Source of the DNA: Candidatus Gastranaerophilales bacterium
Lineage (GTDB): Bacteria; Cyanobacteriota; Vampirovibrionia; Gastranaerophilales; Gastranaerophilaceae
Reading direction: 5' to 3'
Length of the DNA: 64,000 bases
Assembly: GCA_900769355.1 (NCBI GenBank)
Contig: CAAGGG010000015.1
Span: 1 to 64,000, forward strand
Part shown: one piece after another, positions 16,738-25,629 of the stretch
Position numbering within the stretch: the first letter of the stretch is position 1
Layout of the letters: each line of letters begins with the position of its first letter
Notes under the pieces: model-generated
What the model was told of the DNA's origin: nothing
The model's input: the letters and a program-made list of their open reading frames with translations, nothing else
The model's database searches: none
Program-made: the position numbers and the translations under genes

Positions 16738-17873
16738 CGATAACATTTTTTGTTCCGGCACGAGGTGGTTCAAAGGGGATTAAGGATAAAAATGTTACTT
16801 TGCTTTGTGGAAAACCTCTGATTTACTGGGTTTTGAACGCGTTAGAAAAATCCGATTATGCTGATAAAAATATTGTTGTTGCAACTGATTCTGAAAAAAT
16901 TAAGCAAACGGTATTGAATTTTGGTTTTTCTGATGTTCAGGTTTATGACAGAAATATTGTTAATGCGCAAGATACGTCAACAACAATTGATGTTGTTTTG
17001 GAATATATTGAGGCGAAGAAGCTTGCTGATGAAAACCTTTTCTGTGTCGTGCAGGCGACCTCTCCTCTTCTTCAAGAATGTGATGTGAATGGATTTATAA
17101 AAAATTTTTTGGAAAACGATTGCGAGTCGTCTTTTTCTGGGGTTGAATTTCCTCGGATTTGTTGGACTGGCGATGGTGTACCTATTTGTCACGATTGGAA
17201 AGTTCGAAAACGTAGACAAGATACGTCAAAACACGTAGTTGTTGAAAATGGTGCAATGTATATAAATTCTGTCAAAAATATTAGAAATAATCAAAGTTTG
17301 CTGTGCCCAAAGGTTTTGCCGTATATTATGCCTTATGAAACTATTGTTGAAATTGATGAACCAACCGATTTGGTTAAGGCCGAAGAATTATTGAAAAAAC
17401 GAGTTCGCCCGAATTTGCAAGATTATAAGCTGTTTTTGATGGATTGTGATGGGGTTTTGACTGATGGCGGAATGTATTACGGCAAGAACGGCGAGGCTCT
17501 GAAAAAATTCAATACTCTTGACGGTGCAGGAATTTCAATTATTCAAAAAAGTGGACTAATTCCTATGATTGTAACTGGTGAAAGTTCAAAATTTGCAATT
17601 GAGCGTGCTAAAAAACTCGGTATTGAGTGCTTTTCTGGGGTAAAAGACAAATTGGTATGTGTAAAAGAAATTGCAAAAAAATATAATACTGATTTAAAAA
17701 ATATTGTTTATATCGGAGATGATTTGAATGACTTTGAGGTTATTCAAAATGTCGGATTTTCGGCTTGCCCTTCTTCTGCGCAGAAAATAATTAAGAAAAA
17801 TGTGAATTATATAACATACCTAAAAGGTGGCGAAGGGGCTGTTCGCGAACTTGTGGATTTCTTAATCTCCTGA
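16734..17873 (+). CDS. neuA: Acylneuraminate cytidylyltransferase fused to KdsC-type phosphatase
   Basis: 379 residues, two domains. Residues 1-220 are a CMP-sugar synthetase (ARGGSKGIKDKN nucleotide-binding motif, VQATSPL, ENGAMYI), which activates the nonulosonic acid with CTP. Residues about 230-379 are a HAD phosphatase of the KdsC/YrbI type (DCDGVLTDG near residue 237, VTGESS, GVKDKL, YIGDDLNDFEVI). The phosphatase would remove the 9-phosphate produced by a NeuB acting on a 6-phosphate sugar, so synthase, phosphatase and activation come from two overlapping genes. The product probably ends in surface glycan. Confidence 0.88.
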   Translation: MTITFFVPARGGSKGIKDKNVTLLCGKPLIYWVLNALEKSDYADKNIVVATDSEKIKQTVLNFGFSDVQVYDRNIVNAQDTSTTIDVVLEYIEAKKLADENLFCVVQATSPLLQECDVNGFIKNFLENDCESSFSGVEFPRICWTGDGVPICHDWKVRKRRQDTSKHVVVENGAMYINSVKNIRNNQSLLCPKVLPYIMPYETIVEIDEPTDLVKAEELLKKRVRPNLQDYKLFLMDCDGVLTDGGMYYGKNGEALKKFNTLDGAGISIIQKSGLIPMIVTGESSKFAIERAKKLGIECFSGVKDKLVCVKEIAKKYNTDLKNIVYIGDDLNDFEVIQNVGFSACPSSAQKIIKKNVNYITYLKGGEGAVRELVDFLIS

Positions 17874-17994
17874 AATTGCTTTTCTTAGCTAGTTCCCTTC
17901 AACTAATAAAGAACAAGTGTAGATTTACCATTATTAAAAAATGTAAATTTGCTACTGATGTAATACTTTAGGTTGATGAATTTTTGTAAAAAGG

Positions 17995-18003
17995 TGGTAT
18001 AAT
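17995..18003 (+). promoter_or_regulatory. Extended -10 promoter for the Ycf45-like gene
   Basis: TGGTATAAT. A weak TTGATG lies 19 bases upstream of the hexamer. It implies a 5' UTR of about 120 bases that contains a TATTTTGT/ACAAAATA stem-loop. Confidence 0.5.
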
Positions 18004-18131
18004 ATAAGTAGAAAGGTGAATTGAGTTTATAAAAAATAAATATAACATAAGTTTCGCTGCGGGTGCGAGATTGTAATCAGCCGATAATTATTTTGTTATA
18101 TATACAAAATATCAGAAAGGCAGAAAAGAAA

Positions 18132-19763
18132 ATGAGCAACTTACAATTTCAAAACGATTTAGACCGATTGACAGAAGTTTTACCCGAAAAGGTAAAAAAG
18201 CACATCTCTTATGAAAAAATGGAAGATGTAATTGAAATTGTCTTGGATATTGGCAGAACCCCAGAAATTCGTCACGCCGGCGGAAAGATTGAGTATCTTG
18301 GTGACGAGTTTGTGACTGATGAAGATATAAATTATATTACTAGTCGAATTCAAGAATTTACATCGGATAACCGTTCAGGAATCCCCGGAACTCTTCACCG
18401 TATAAGTGCAATCCGAAACAGACAGGGCAAGGTTATAGGTTTGACTTGCCGTATTGGTCGTGTTGTAACAGGTACGATTGCTTGTATAAAAGATATTTGT
18501 ATGATGAACAAAAGTATTTTGTTCCTCGGACGTCCCGGTGTTGGTAAAACGACAAAATTAAGAGAAATTTCTCGTCTTGTAGCTGACGAACTGGGAAAAC
18601 GAGTTGTAATTGTAGATACTTCAAATGAAATTGCGGGTGATGGTGATACTCCGCACCCTGCAATCGGGCATGCACGTCGTATGCAAGTTACTCAGCCCGA
18701 GTTTCAGAAGGATATTATGATTGAGGCGGTTGAAAATCACACCCCTGAAGTTATCGTTGTCGATGAAATTGGTACAGAGGCAGAAGCGCAAGCCGCACGT
18801 ACCATAGCAGAACGTGGGGTTATGTTGATTGCAACCGCTCACGGTAATAGTTTGGAAAACCTTATCAAAAACCCGACATTGTCGGATTTGGTCGGAGGAA
18901 TTCAATCCGTTACCTTGGGTGATGATGAGGCGAAACGAAGAGCTTCCCAAAAAACAGTTTTGGAGCGTGAAAAACAACCGACTTTTGATGTAGTAATTGA
19001 AATTTTAGATAGAAATACTCTTGCGGTATACAAAGATACGGCAGAAGCGGTTGATTATATTTTGAGGGGGTGGCCGATTAGACCTGAAATCAGAAAGGTC
19101 GACAAATCTTATGAGGGTGAAATTCCTCCGCAAAGCCAGCCAAAATCCGAGCCGTCGATTTCTGATATCCCAAAAGAAATAAACAAATTGGAACAAAAAA
19201 TTCAGCCAGAGCATAACACTGACAGCTTAAAGTTTTCGTTCTCAAGACAAAAATATGTTGATGATGTAAAAGGATTTAAGAAGATTTATCTTTATGCGGT
19301 TTCAAGAACGATTGTGGAAAAAGTAATCGAACGCTTGAATTTGAACGCAGAAATTACTCGAAACCTCGATGAGGCGGATATTGTTATTGCGCACAAAAAC
19401 TTTATCAAAGGTGGAGCAAAGGTTTTGAGTACTGCAAACGATTACAGATTGCAGATATTTTATGTAAAAACAAATTCAATGGCGCAAATTCAAAAAGTTT
19501 TGAAAGAGGCATTACAGATAACAGAAGCATCTGAAACTCTTTGCGGATATTATGATGATGCAGAAAGAGCTTTGGACGAGGCAAAAGCTGCTATAAATAA
19601 AATTCTTGCCGGAACAGAATCTGTTGAATTGCAACCTCAAAATCAACATATCAGAAAGCTTCAACACGAACTTGTAGAACAACACAATATGACGAGCAAG
19701 TCGATTGGCGAAGGCACAAATAGACATTTGAGAATAGTTGGCGGAAAAGATTATCATAATTAA
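18132..19763 (+). CDS. ycf45: Ycf45/SpoIIIAA-like AAA ATPase with C-terminal nucleic-acid-binding region
   Basis: 543 residues. N-terminal SpoIIIAA-like ATPase domain: Walker A LGRPGVGKTTKLREI at about 132-146, Walker B EVIVVDEIGTEAEAQAA, and ATAHGNSLENL. The central linker (about 340-400) is Pro/Gln/Lys-rich. The C-terminal 150 residues match the R3H-like region of cyanobacterial and plastid Ycf45, ending with an ALDEAKAAINKILA segment and RHLRIVGGK. Cellular role is not established; the family is linked to RNA or DNA binding. Its presence supports a cyanobacterial affiliation. Start at 18132 is preferred over an upstream in-frame GTG because AAAGG lies upstream. Confidence 0.88.
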   Translation: MSNLQFQNDLDRLTEVLPEKVKKHISYEKMEDVIEIVLDIGRTPEIRHAGGKIEYLGDEFVTDEDINYITSRIQEFTSDNRSGIPGTLHRISAIRNRQGKVIGLTCRIGRVVTGTIACIKDICMMNKSILFLGRPGVGKTTKLREISRLVADELGKRVVIVDTSNEIAGDGDTPHPAIGHARRMQVTQPEFQKDIMIEAVENHTPEVIVVDEIGTEAEAQAARTIAERGVMLIATAHGNSLENLIKNPTLSDLVGGIQSVTLGDDEAKRRASQKTVLEREKQPTFDVVIEILDRNTLAVYKDTAEAVDYILRGWPIRPEIRKVDKSYEGEIPPQSQPKSEPSISDIPKEINKLEQKIQPEHNTDSLKFSFSRQKYVDDVKGFKKIYLYAVSRTIVEKVIERLNLNAEITRNLDEADIVIAHKNFIKGGAKVLSTANDYRLQIFYVKTNSMAQIQKVLKEALQITEASETLCGYYDDAERALDEAKAAINKILAGTESVELQPQNQHIRKLQHELVEQHNMTSKSIGEGTNRHLRIVGGKDYHN

Positions 19764-19866
19764 GATACTAAGAATTTAGAAGACGATAAGACGCTAAGAC
19801 GATAAGTTCGTTACAACAAATAAAATATTATCGTCATATTCATATATTGGTAAAAAGTTCCTGTAG

Positions 19867-19886
19867 GTCGGGGTACCCACCCCGAC
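19867..19886. repeat. REP-like palindrome, GTCGGGGTA type
   Basis: GTCGGGGTA pairs with CACCCCGAC except for one mismatch. Preceded by GTAG and followed by ATCATGA, as in other copies. Confidence 0.8.
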
Positions 19887-19917
19887 ATCATGAATTGTAA
19901 TTTTAATTTTTTACGAT

Positions 19918-19937
19918 GGCGGGATAGGTATCCCGCC
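19918..19937. repeat. REP-like palindrome, GGCGGGATA type, inverse orientation
   Basis: GGCGGGATA-GG-TATCCCGCC followed by CTAC: the reverse complement of the copy at 15756. Confidence 0.8.
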
Positions 19938-19968
19938 CTACTTTACTAGTTTATTAAGTTTAGCATAG

Positions 19969-19990
19969 ACTCCGGATCGTAGTCCGGAGT
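19969..19990. repeat. REP-like palindrome, ACTCCGGA type
   Basis: ACTCCGGA-TCGTAG-TCCGGAGT, followed by GACA. Confidence 0.8.
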
Positions 19991-20251
19991 GACATTTACG
20001 GTGAAGTTGTTTTGCGAAAATTGCAACTACTTTCGTCGTCATTCTGAAAAGACAGAAAATCTAGCGAACAGCGTAGATTTTCGTCTTATTCAGAATCTAA
20101 TTAATCCAATCTCCCACTACTAAAAAACAATAACAACTATCCCGAAATGAACTTATTCACCTATTCACTTATTTTCTTACCCACTTTTATTCAATTGTAA
20201 CGAAATGTAAAAATAAGTTTAAAATTGCCTCAAATCCAGTCATAATGCCTC

Positions 20252-20271
20252 TATGCTATGCTATGCTATGC
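20252..20271 (+). repeat. Pentanucleotide tandem repeat (CTATG)x4
   Basis: Four copies of CTATG place ATG codons at 20253, 20258, 20263 and 20268 in three different frames, about 80-95 bases upstream of the annotated start at 20349. The frame from 20253 and 20268 stays open into the downstream gene. Confidence 0.8.
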
Positions 20272-20348
20272 TGGGCGGGGCACTATGTCAATCTTTTCGA
20301 CCTGCATGTTTTCATGAATATGTAGGTAAAATTGAAAGGAAGTCGAAC

Positions 20349-21344
20349 ATGGTAGCAGTGAATTTGACGGCAGTATCAGCTGATTTCGCTAGAAATTATA
20401 TGAGAAGCAATCCAAATGCAACCGAACAAGATTTACAGGTTGGTTTAAGAAATCATTTACAAGAATTAAAGAAAAATGGTGAAAAAATTTCGAATAAGCA
20501 AATTGCGCAAACCAATGCGAATGTAGGTGAGCTATATAAAGCTACATCTGCTGAAATAAAGGGGGCATTGCTTCCAAATATTTCTGCAACGACAGAAAAT
20601 GCTGTTCATGGGTTAAATACTCAACAAGCACATGTTTCTTATCCCAAATACAATGCTCATTTAGCTGCGGATCATCATTATGAAGATTTGACAGGGTTGA
20701 GCAAAAAAGCAAGAACAAATTTACACAAAAGGAATTTTGCTGATGCAAAAGCTGCATTTGGAGATGACGCTTACCAAGAATGGTTAAAAGAAAACCATCC
20801 GGAATTGGTAGAGCCAGAAACTACAAAGCCTGTTTCAAACAAACAAAATAAAAAAGAGGCTAATGCAAATTATCAAAGTTCTGAAAAACGAAAAGCTGCC
20901 AAGAAGCAAGCGGAAATAAAATCGCAAGAAGAACATAGAAATTCAAGATCCACCAAAACAACAAGAAATGCAGAATATTGTACTTCGCAAGGTGTTATGA
21001 CCAAACCGGCTAAAAAGCAATATAATTCAGTAGGTAGGACTCTTGACGGTAGTATCAATATTTCTATTAATGAAGAAGCAAATTCAACATTGAAAAAGAT
21101 GAAAGAATATTATCAAGGTTTGGAAGCTGCTGCATCAGCACCTAAACCATCGGTGCCAAAACCAAAAACTATCACTTCAACAGGTAGCACAGTTGAACAG
21201 GTAGTTAAAAGTGTTGAAAAAGAATTGAAAGGAAACGGACTTGCTTGGGTTACAGCTATTGGAGTTGGCGTAATGGGGCTTGTTGGGATTGCCAATATGT
21301 TGAAAAAAGATTCACATCAAAAAGAAATGAATGAAGTAGCGTAG
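20349..21344 (+). CDS. Hypothetical protein with C-terminal membrane segment
   Basis: 331 residues, unknown family. The N-terminal 150 residues are helical. Residues about 150-250 are very rich in Lys, Glu, Asn and Ser (disordered, highly basic). A C-terminal hydrophobic helix (LAWVTAIGVGVMGLVGIANML) suggests tail anchoring. The ATG at 20349 has AAAGGAAG at the right distance. The same frame is open upstream to an ATG within the CTATG repeat, so a 32-residue longer form is possible. It is followed by an unrelated unknown gene with its own ribosome binding site. Confidence 0.72.
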   Translation: MVAVNLTAVSADFARNYMRSNPNATEQDLQVGLRNHLQELKKNGEKISNKQIAQTNANVGELYKATSAEIKGALLPNISATTENAVHGLNTQQAHVSYPKYNAHLAADHHYEDLTGLSKKARTNLHKRNFADAKAAFGDDAYQEWLKENHPELVEPETTKPVSNKQNKKEANANYQSSEKRKAAKKQAEIKSQEEHRNSRSTKTTRNAEYCTSQGVMTKPAKKQYNSVGRTLDGSINISINEEANSTLKKMKEYYQGLEAAASAPKPSVPKPKTITSTGSTVEQVVKSVEKELKGNGLAWVTAIGVGVMGLVGIANMLKKDSHQKEMNEVA

Positions 21345-21405
21345 ATAAAAATGTTACAAATAAATATAAGTAATAGTAAAAGTAAAAAAGAAAAGGAGAA
21401 AATTT

Positions 21406-22125
21406 ATGTCAGTAGCATCAGTTATGGGAAAAGTAGTTAAAACAATTTCGAAAATGGAAGGTTCTGCCGGAAAGGTTACATTGAGTCCAAAACAAGTTGA
21501 ACTAATGGCAGGGCAAAATGGAAAAGCTGTATCTAAGCTTATGTCAGATTTGGGGGCATCTCACGTTGATGTTGCTTATAAAGCAAAATCAAATTATGCA
21601 ATTGCCGGTTTGAAATTGAGAAATGGCGAAAATGTCGTAGGCAGTGGAGCTATTTCTATCCAAAATCCAGGAACTCAAAATACTGTTATAAAATACAGAT
21701 CTTCTGTTGGTGAAAATGGTAAAGTGTTGACATCAAATGGTTTTGTCGATGCTGGGGTTCCAGCTGACAGTAGAGATATTGCGTTTTCAATGTCTAGAAA
21801 AGGTGACAATATCGCCGCAGATGTTGCTATTGGCAAAACTGCTGCTAGTCATGTTCAAGCAAATGAAGCAGGTTTGAGAGAATTGGCAAGTGATTTGCCG
21901 GAAGGTGAAAAAGTAATCTCAAAAATGGATAAAGGTCATTGGACATTGCAACAGAAAATGGACGAAGGCTTACAAATGGTACGTAGAGCTCTTCAAGGAA
22001 AAGGTGAAAAGGTTGCGCAAGACTCTAATGCCAATAAAATTGCAAAATTTGTTGACAAAAGTGAATTTGCAAAAGCCTCAAATGATGTAGATCTAAGTAA
22101 ATTCAAAGAATTCAAAAAATTCTAA
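21406..22125 (+). CDS. Hypothetical protein
   Basis: 239 residues, unknown family. Predicted alpha/beta, with a central beta-rich part (residues 60-150: NYAIAGLKLRNGENVVGSGAIS, NTVIKYRSSVGENGK) and a Lys-rich helical end. No signal peptide or membrane helix. Strong AAAAGGAG before the ATG. It follows the gene at 20349 by 61 bases and ends at a strong terminator, so the two may form a transcription unit. Confidence 0.72.
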   Translation: MSVASVMGKVVKTISKMEGSAGKVTLSPKQVELMAGQNGKAVSKLMSDLGASHVDVAYKAKSNYAIAGLKLRNGENVVGSGAISIQNPGTQNTVIKYRSSVGENGKVLTSNGFVDAGVPADSRDIAFSMSRKGDNIAADVAIGKTAASHVQANEAGLRELASDLPEGEKVISKMDKGHWTLQQKMDEGLQMVRRALQGKGEKVAQDSNANKIAKFVDKSEFAKASNDVDLSKFKEFKKF

Positions 22126-22165
22126 TATTACAAATAGGACTTTAAAATAGCAAGATATAAAAGTG

Positions 22166-22195
22166 GGTTGGGCGTACTTGCCCAACCCTTTTTAA
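22166..22195 (+). terminator. Rho-independent terminator (also a REP-like palindrome)
   Basis: GGGTTGGGC-GTACTT-GCCCAACCC followed by T5. The core matches the palindrome at 26360-26379. Confidence 0.88.
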
Positions 22196-22266
22196 TAGAA
22201 TGGAAAAGCTCCACCAGCATCATAAATAAAAAGAAGTCGGTTAGGCGGCATTTCCTAACAAATGTC

Positions 22267-22398
22267 TTAATTCTTTTCGTTTTTTGCGAGTTCTTTATCT
22301 TGTTTATGCATTTTGTACATAGCATAAAATATATAACCAATAAATATAAATACTGCTGTGTGACTTAAAATATCTAACATTTTCTCCATTGTTTTCAT
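22267..22398 (-). CDS. Small single-span membrane protein
   Basis: 43 residues: MKTMEKMLDILSH, then a hydrophobic helix (TAVFIFIGYIFYAMY), then a short charged end rich in Lys, Glu and Asp (KMHKQDKELAKNEKN). Positive-inside charges suggest the C-terminus is cytoplasmic. No clear Shine-Dalgarno. It is supported by its typical membrane-protein composition, by complete stops on both sides and by its isolated position between two terminators. A second in-frame ATG lies three codons on. No family recognised. Confidence 0.5.
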   Translation of the reverse strand: MKTMEKMLDILSHTAVFIFIGYIFYAMYKMHKQDKELAKNEKN

Positions 22399-22433
22399 AT
22401 TATGATATTTTCTGAAAAATAGTGCAATAAATA

Positions 22434-22468
22434 AAACAGACGAGATAATTTACCTCGTCTGTTTTTAG
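22434..22468. terminator. Bidirectional terminator after ppdK
   Basis: AAACAGACGAG and CTCGTCTGTTTTT form a 10-base stem with an A tract before and a T tract after. Confidence 0.8.
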
Positions 22469-22520
22469 CTGTTTTGTTTAGTCGTTCCTGCTCCTAAAGG
22501 TCGGGTTAAGCGGCACGCTC

Positions 22521-25199
22521 CTATTTGCAACCTAGTGGTAATGAGATGTCCTTGGATTGTTTGAACTCAATTACCGCTTGAGCTGCTGCAAGACGAGCTT
22601 GTGGAACTCTGAATGGAGAGCAAGAAACGTAGTTCAAGCCAATTCTGTGGCAGAATTTTACTGATGCCGGATCTCCACCGTGTTCTCCACAGATGCCGCG
22701 TTTTAGGTGTGGACGAACTTTTAGAGCTTTGTCGAGTGCTATTTTCATTAGTTGTCCAACGCCTTCTTGGTCAAGTGTTGAGAATGGGTTAGCCGGAAGG
22801 ATTTTTTGTTCTACATAGTTTTGTAGGAATTTGCCTTCTGCATCATCTCTTGAGAAGCCGAAAGTCATCTGAGTCAAGTCGTTTGTGCCGAATGAGAAAA
22901 ATTCTGCATATTCAGCAATTTGATCTGCTGTCAGTGCAGCACGAGGAATTTCAATCATTGTGCCGAACATGTAGTCAACTCTGACGCCTTTTTCGTCCAT
23001 AACTTCATTTGCAACACGTTCTAGAACTTCTTTTACGGTTTTAAGCTCGTTTACGTGCCCTACAAGCGGAATCATAATTTCCGGCTTAACGTCTAATCCT
23101 TCTTTTTTCAAGTCGCAAGCTGCATAGAAGATTGCACGAACTTGCATTTCGTTGATTTCAGGATATGTAAGACCAAGACGACAACCTCTAAGCCCCATCA
23201 TTGGGTTAGATTCAGACATTGCTTCGACGATGTTTAGAAGTTTTTCGTCCTCTTTGTAATCTTCGCCTTTCGCTTTTTTAGTTGCAACTTTTGCAATAAG
23301 TTCTTCTTTGTCAGGCAAGAATTCGTGAAGAGGTGGGTCAAGAAGTCTGATTGTCATTGATTTGTCGCCTAATGCTTTAAACATAGCGTGAAAATCGCTG
23401 TATTGCATAGGAAGCAAGTGTTCCAGAGCTTCTTTTCGAGCTTCCGGAGTGCCTGCAATAATCATTTTTTGAACCCAAGGAAGTCTTTCAGGATCCATAA
23501 ACATATGTTCTGTTCTGCAAAGTCCAACACCTTCTGCTCCAAGTTCCAGAGCTTTTGCAACGTCAGCCGGTGTATCTGCGTTTGCACGAACGCCTAATAA
23601 TTTGATATCGTCAACCCATTCAAACAATTTTTTGAAATTGTCGTCCATTGTAGGCGGTACAAGATGAATTGCGCCGTCCATAACTTCGCCAGTGCCACCG
23701 TCTAGTGAGATTACGTCGTTTTTGTGGTAAACAGTGCCGTCGCCAGCTGTTAGGGTTTCGTTTTTAAGGTCGATTGAAAGGTCTTCACAACCTGCTACGC
23801 AAGGTTTTCCCATACCTTTTGCAACAACTGCTGCGTGAGATGTCATTCCACCACGAAGAGTCAAAACACCTTGTGACTCAATCATACCGTGAATATCGTC
23901 AGGGCAAGTTTCAATTCTTACCAAGATAACTTTTTCGCCAGCTTTGCCTCGTTCAGCAGCTTCTTCAGTGTCAAAAACGATTTTACCGACTGCTGCTCCC
24001 GGGGACGCTGCGAGACCTTGTGCGATTTTGTGCGCTTCTTTTTTAGCTTTCGGGTCAAAGTCCGGAAGTAGTACTTGATAAAGTTGGTTTGCATCAACAA
24101 GCTCTACTGCTCTTTCTTTGTCTATGATGCCTTCTTCGCACATTTCAACGGCAATTCTGACTGATGCTTTTGCAGTTCTTTTTCCGTTACGAGTTTGCAA
24201 AATCCACAATTTACCTCTTTCGATTGTGAATTCCATATCTTGAACATCTTTGTAGCCTTTTTCAAGTTTTTTAGCGATGTCAACGTATTGCTTGTAAAGT
24301 TCAGGCATTTCGTGTTCAAGTTCTGCGATAGGTTTTGGAGTTCTGATGCCTGCAACAACGTCTTCACCCTGAGCGTTGGTTAGATATTCCCCATAGAACT
24401 TGTTTTCGCCTGTTGACGGGTTTCTTGTGAAAGAAACACCTGTCGCACAATCGTCACCCATGTTGCCGAACACCATTGTTTGAACGTTTACGGCTGTTCC
24501 GTAGTTGTGGTCAATTTTGTAATGTTCTCTGTATGCAACGGCACGTGGAATATTCCATGAGCGGAATACGGCTTCAATTGATTCTTCAAGTTGAACGTAC
24601 GGATCTTGCGGAAAATCTTTGCCTGTTTCTTTTTTGATTAAGTCTTTGTAAGGTTGAATTAAAGATTTCCAGTCGTCTGCGGTTAGGTCTGTATCTGATT
24701 TGTAGCCTTTTTCTTCTTTGATTTTGTCCAGATAATCTTCAAATTTTTGTCTGTCGATTTCCCAAGCTACAGAGCCAAACATTGTCAAAAATCTTCTATA
24801 TGAGTCGAAACAAAATCTCGGATTTTTTGTTAGTTTTATCATACCTTCAACAGTTTGGTCGTTTAAACCCAGGTTAAGAATTGTTTCCATCATTCCTGGC
24901 ATTGAAAGTCTGGCACCTGAACGAACAGAAACCAAAAGCGGATTTTCAGCATCTCCAAACTTTTTCCCTGCTTGTTTTTCAACAGTTGCAAGAGCTTCAC
25001 GAACTTCGTTCATAAGTCCTGTAGGCATTTTGTTGCCATGATTAATGTAGTCCATACAGGTTTCTGTGGTAATTGTAAGCCCCGGGGGAACTGGCAAACC
25101 TAAATTTGTCATTTCTGCAAGGTTAGCACCTTTGCCGCCCAAAAGGTTACGCATATCTGCATTACCCTCTTTGAATAACCATACACGTTTTGCGCTCAT
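22521..25199 (-). CDS. ppdK: Pyruvate, phosphate dikinase
   Basis: 892 residues, full length. Interconverts pyruvate, ATP and Pi with phosphoenolpyruvate, AMP and PPi; in anaerobes often run in the glycolytic direction. N-terminal nucleotide-binding domain (LLGGKGANLAEMTNLGLPVPPG, SVRSGARLSMPGMMETILNLG), the phosphohistidine domain GGMTSHAAVVA with the His at residue 455 (the same number as the catalytic His of the Clostridium symbiosum enzyme), and the C-terminal PEP-binding barrel (GVGLCRTEHMF, SFGTNDLTQMTFG, GICGEHGG with the Cys acid/base). GAAAGGAG is 6-7 bases before the ATG at 25199; upstream in-frame starts are rejected. Confidence 0.98.
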   Translation of the reverse strand: MSAKRVWLFKEGNADMRNLLGGKGANLAEMTNLGLPVPPGLTITTETCMDYINHGNKMPTGLMNEVREALATVEKQAGKKFGDAENPLLVSVRSGARLSMPGMMETILNLGLNDQTVEGMIKLTKNPRFCFDSYRRFLTMFGSVAWEIDRQKFEDYLDKIKEEKGYKSDTDLTADDWKSLIQPYKDLIKKETGKDFPQDPYVQLEESIEAVFRSWNIPRAVAYREHYKIDHNYGTAVNVQTMVFGNMGDDCATGVSFTRNPSTGENKFYGEYLTNAQGEDVVAGIRTPKPIAELEHEMPELYKQYVDIAKKLEKGYKDVQDMEFTIERGKLWILQTRNGKRTAKASVRIAVEMCEEGIIDKERAVELVDANQLYQVLLPDFDPKAKKEAHKIAQGLAASPGAAVGKIVFDTEEAAERGKAGEKVILVRIETCPDDIHGMIESQGVLTLRGGMTSHAAVVAKGMGKPCVAGCEDLSIDLKNETLTAGDGTVYHKNDVISLDGGTGEVMDGAIHLVPPTMDDNFKKLFEWVDDIKLLGVRANADTPADVAKALELGAEGVGLCRTEHMFMDPERLPWVQKMIIAGTPEARKEALEHLLPMQYSDFHAMFKALGDKSMTIRLLDPPLHEFLPDKEELIAKVATKKAKGEDYKEDEKLLNIVEAMSESNPMMGLRGCRLGLTYPEINEMQVRAIFYAACDLKKEGLDVKPEIMIPLVGHVNELKTVKEVLERVANEVMDEKGVRVDYMFGTMIEIPRAALTADQIAEYAEFFSFGTNDLTQMTFGFSRDDAEGKFLQNYVEQKILPANPFSTLDQEGVGQLMKIALDKALKVRPHLKRGICGEHGGDPASVKFCHRIGLNYVSCSPFRVPQARLAAAQAVIEFKQSKDISLPLGCK

Positions 25200-25394
25200 G
25201 TTATTTCTCCTTTCAAATTCATATAATAAACACTTTTGTGCGGTTATTATAACATGAAAAAATGAATAAGTATAGTAATTTTTTAGATTTTTAATGAAAT
25301 CTTGAAAAATTTTGAGAAATAAGTTAAAATAGTAGTGTATTAGTTGAAAAAGAGGTTTGTATTTATGAAAAGATCTGAGATTAGAAGGGCTTTC

Positions 25395-25403
25395 GGGGGG
25401 GGG
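25395..25403 (+). repeat. Poly-G tract (9 G)
   Basis: Nine G directly after GCT TTC at a codon boundary, 10 codons after the ATG at 25365. Confidence 0.9.
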
Positions 25404-25462
25404 CAATCGCGAAGACGCACGTGTAGCTTTAGGTTCGGCTGGTTTAGATGAAGCTAAGGTAG

Positions 25463-25482
25463 GTCGGCATTGCTATGCCGAC
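25463..25482. repeat. REP-like palindrome, GTCGGCAT type
   Basis: GTCGGCAT-TGCT-ATGCCGAC preceded by GTAG. Identical stems occur at 34375 and 49187. Confidence 0.85.
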
Positions 25483-25629
25483 AACGAAACTGATCTAGAT
25501 GTCAGAAGTGAAGATGCAAAGTCTGTTACGGGAATTATTTCTGAAAATAGTAGCAATTCTTGTCATTCTGAGCGTCAGCGAAGGAATTCAGCTGATTATT
25601 GTAATACAATTAAATTGAAAGGAATACAC

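Larger units (their letters stand above)
19764..20348. repeat. Intergenic repeat cluster
   Basis: No gene is seen. In order: ACGATAAGACG repeat (about 19778-19816), two REP palindromes (19867-19886 and 19918-19937), ACTCCGGA palindrome (19969-19990), a CATTCTGAAAAG...TTATTCAGAATC inverted element (about 20037-20098), a TTATTCACCTATTCACTTA repeat (about 20146-20175), and a CTATG tandem repeat before the next gene. Confidence 0.7.
25365..25629 (+). other. Out-of-frame prepilin start with poly-G tract and repeat-made leader
   Basis: AGAGG (25351-25355) and an ATG at 25365 begin a leader, MKRSEIRRAF, that ends in nine G (25395-25403). With nine G the frame stops at a TGA near 25448. With eight or eleven G it joins, without any stop, the frame of the prepilin at 25630. 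Inside lies a REP palindrome (25463-25482) and a CATTCTGAG repeat (about 25560-25592). The leader is similar to MFEELRRAL at 30660. Confidence 0.7.

Noticed and set aside
18004..18131. Riboswitch in the 5' UTR of the Ycf45-like gene
   Set aside because: A single stem-loop is visible, but no known riboswitch core.
22128..22340. 70-residue minus-strand ORF after the gene at 21406
   Set aside because: It runs through a terminator hairpin and overlaps a more convincing small gene in another frame.
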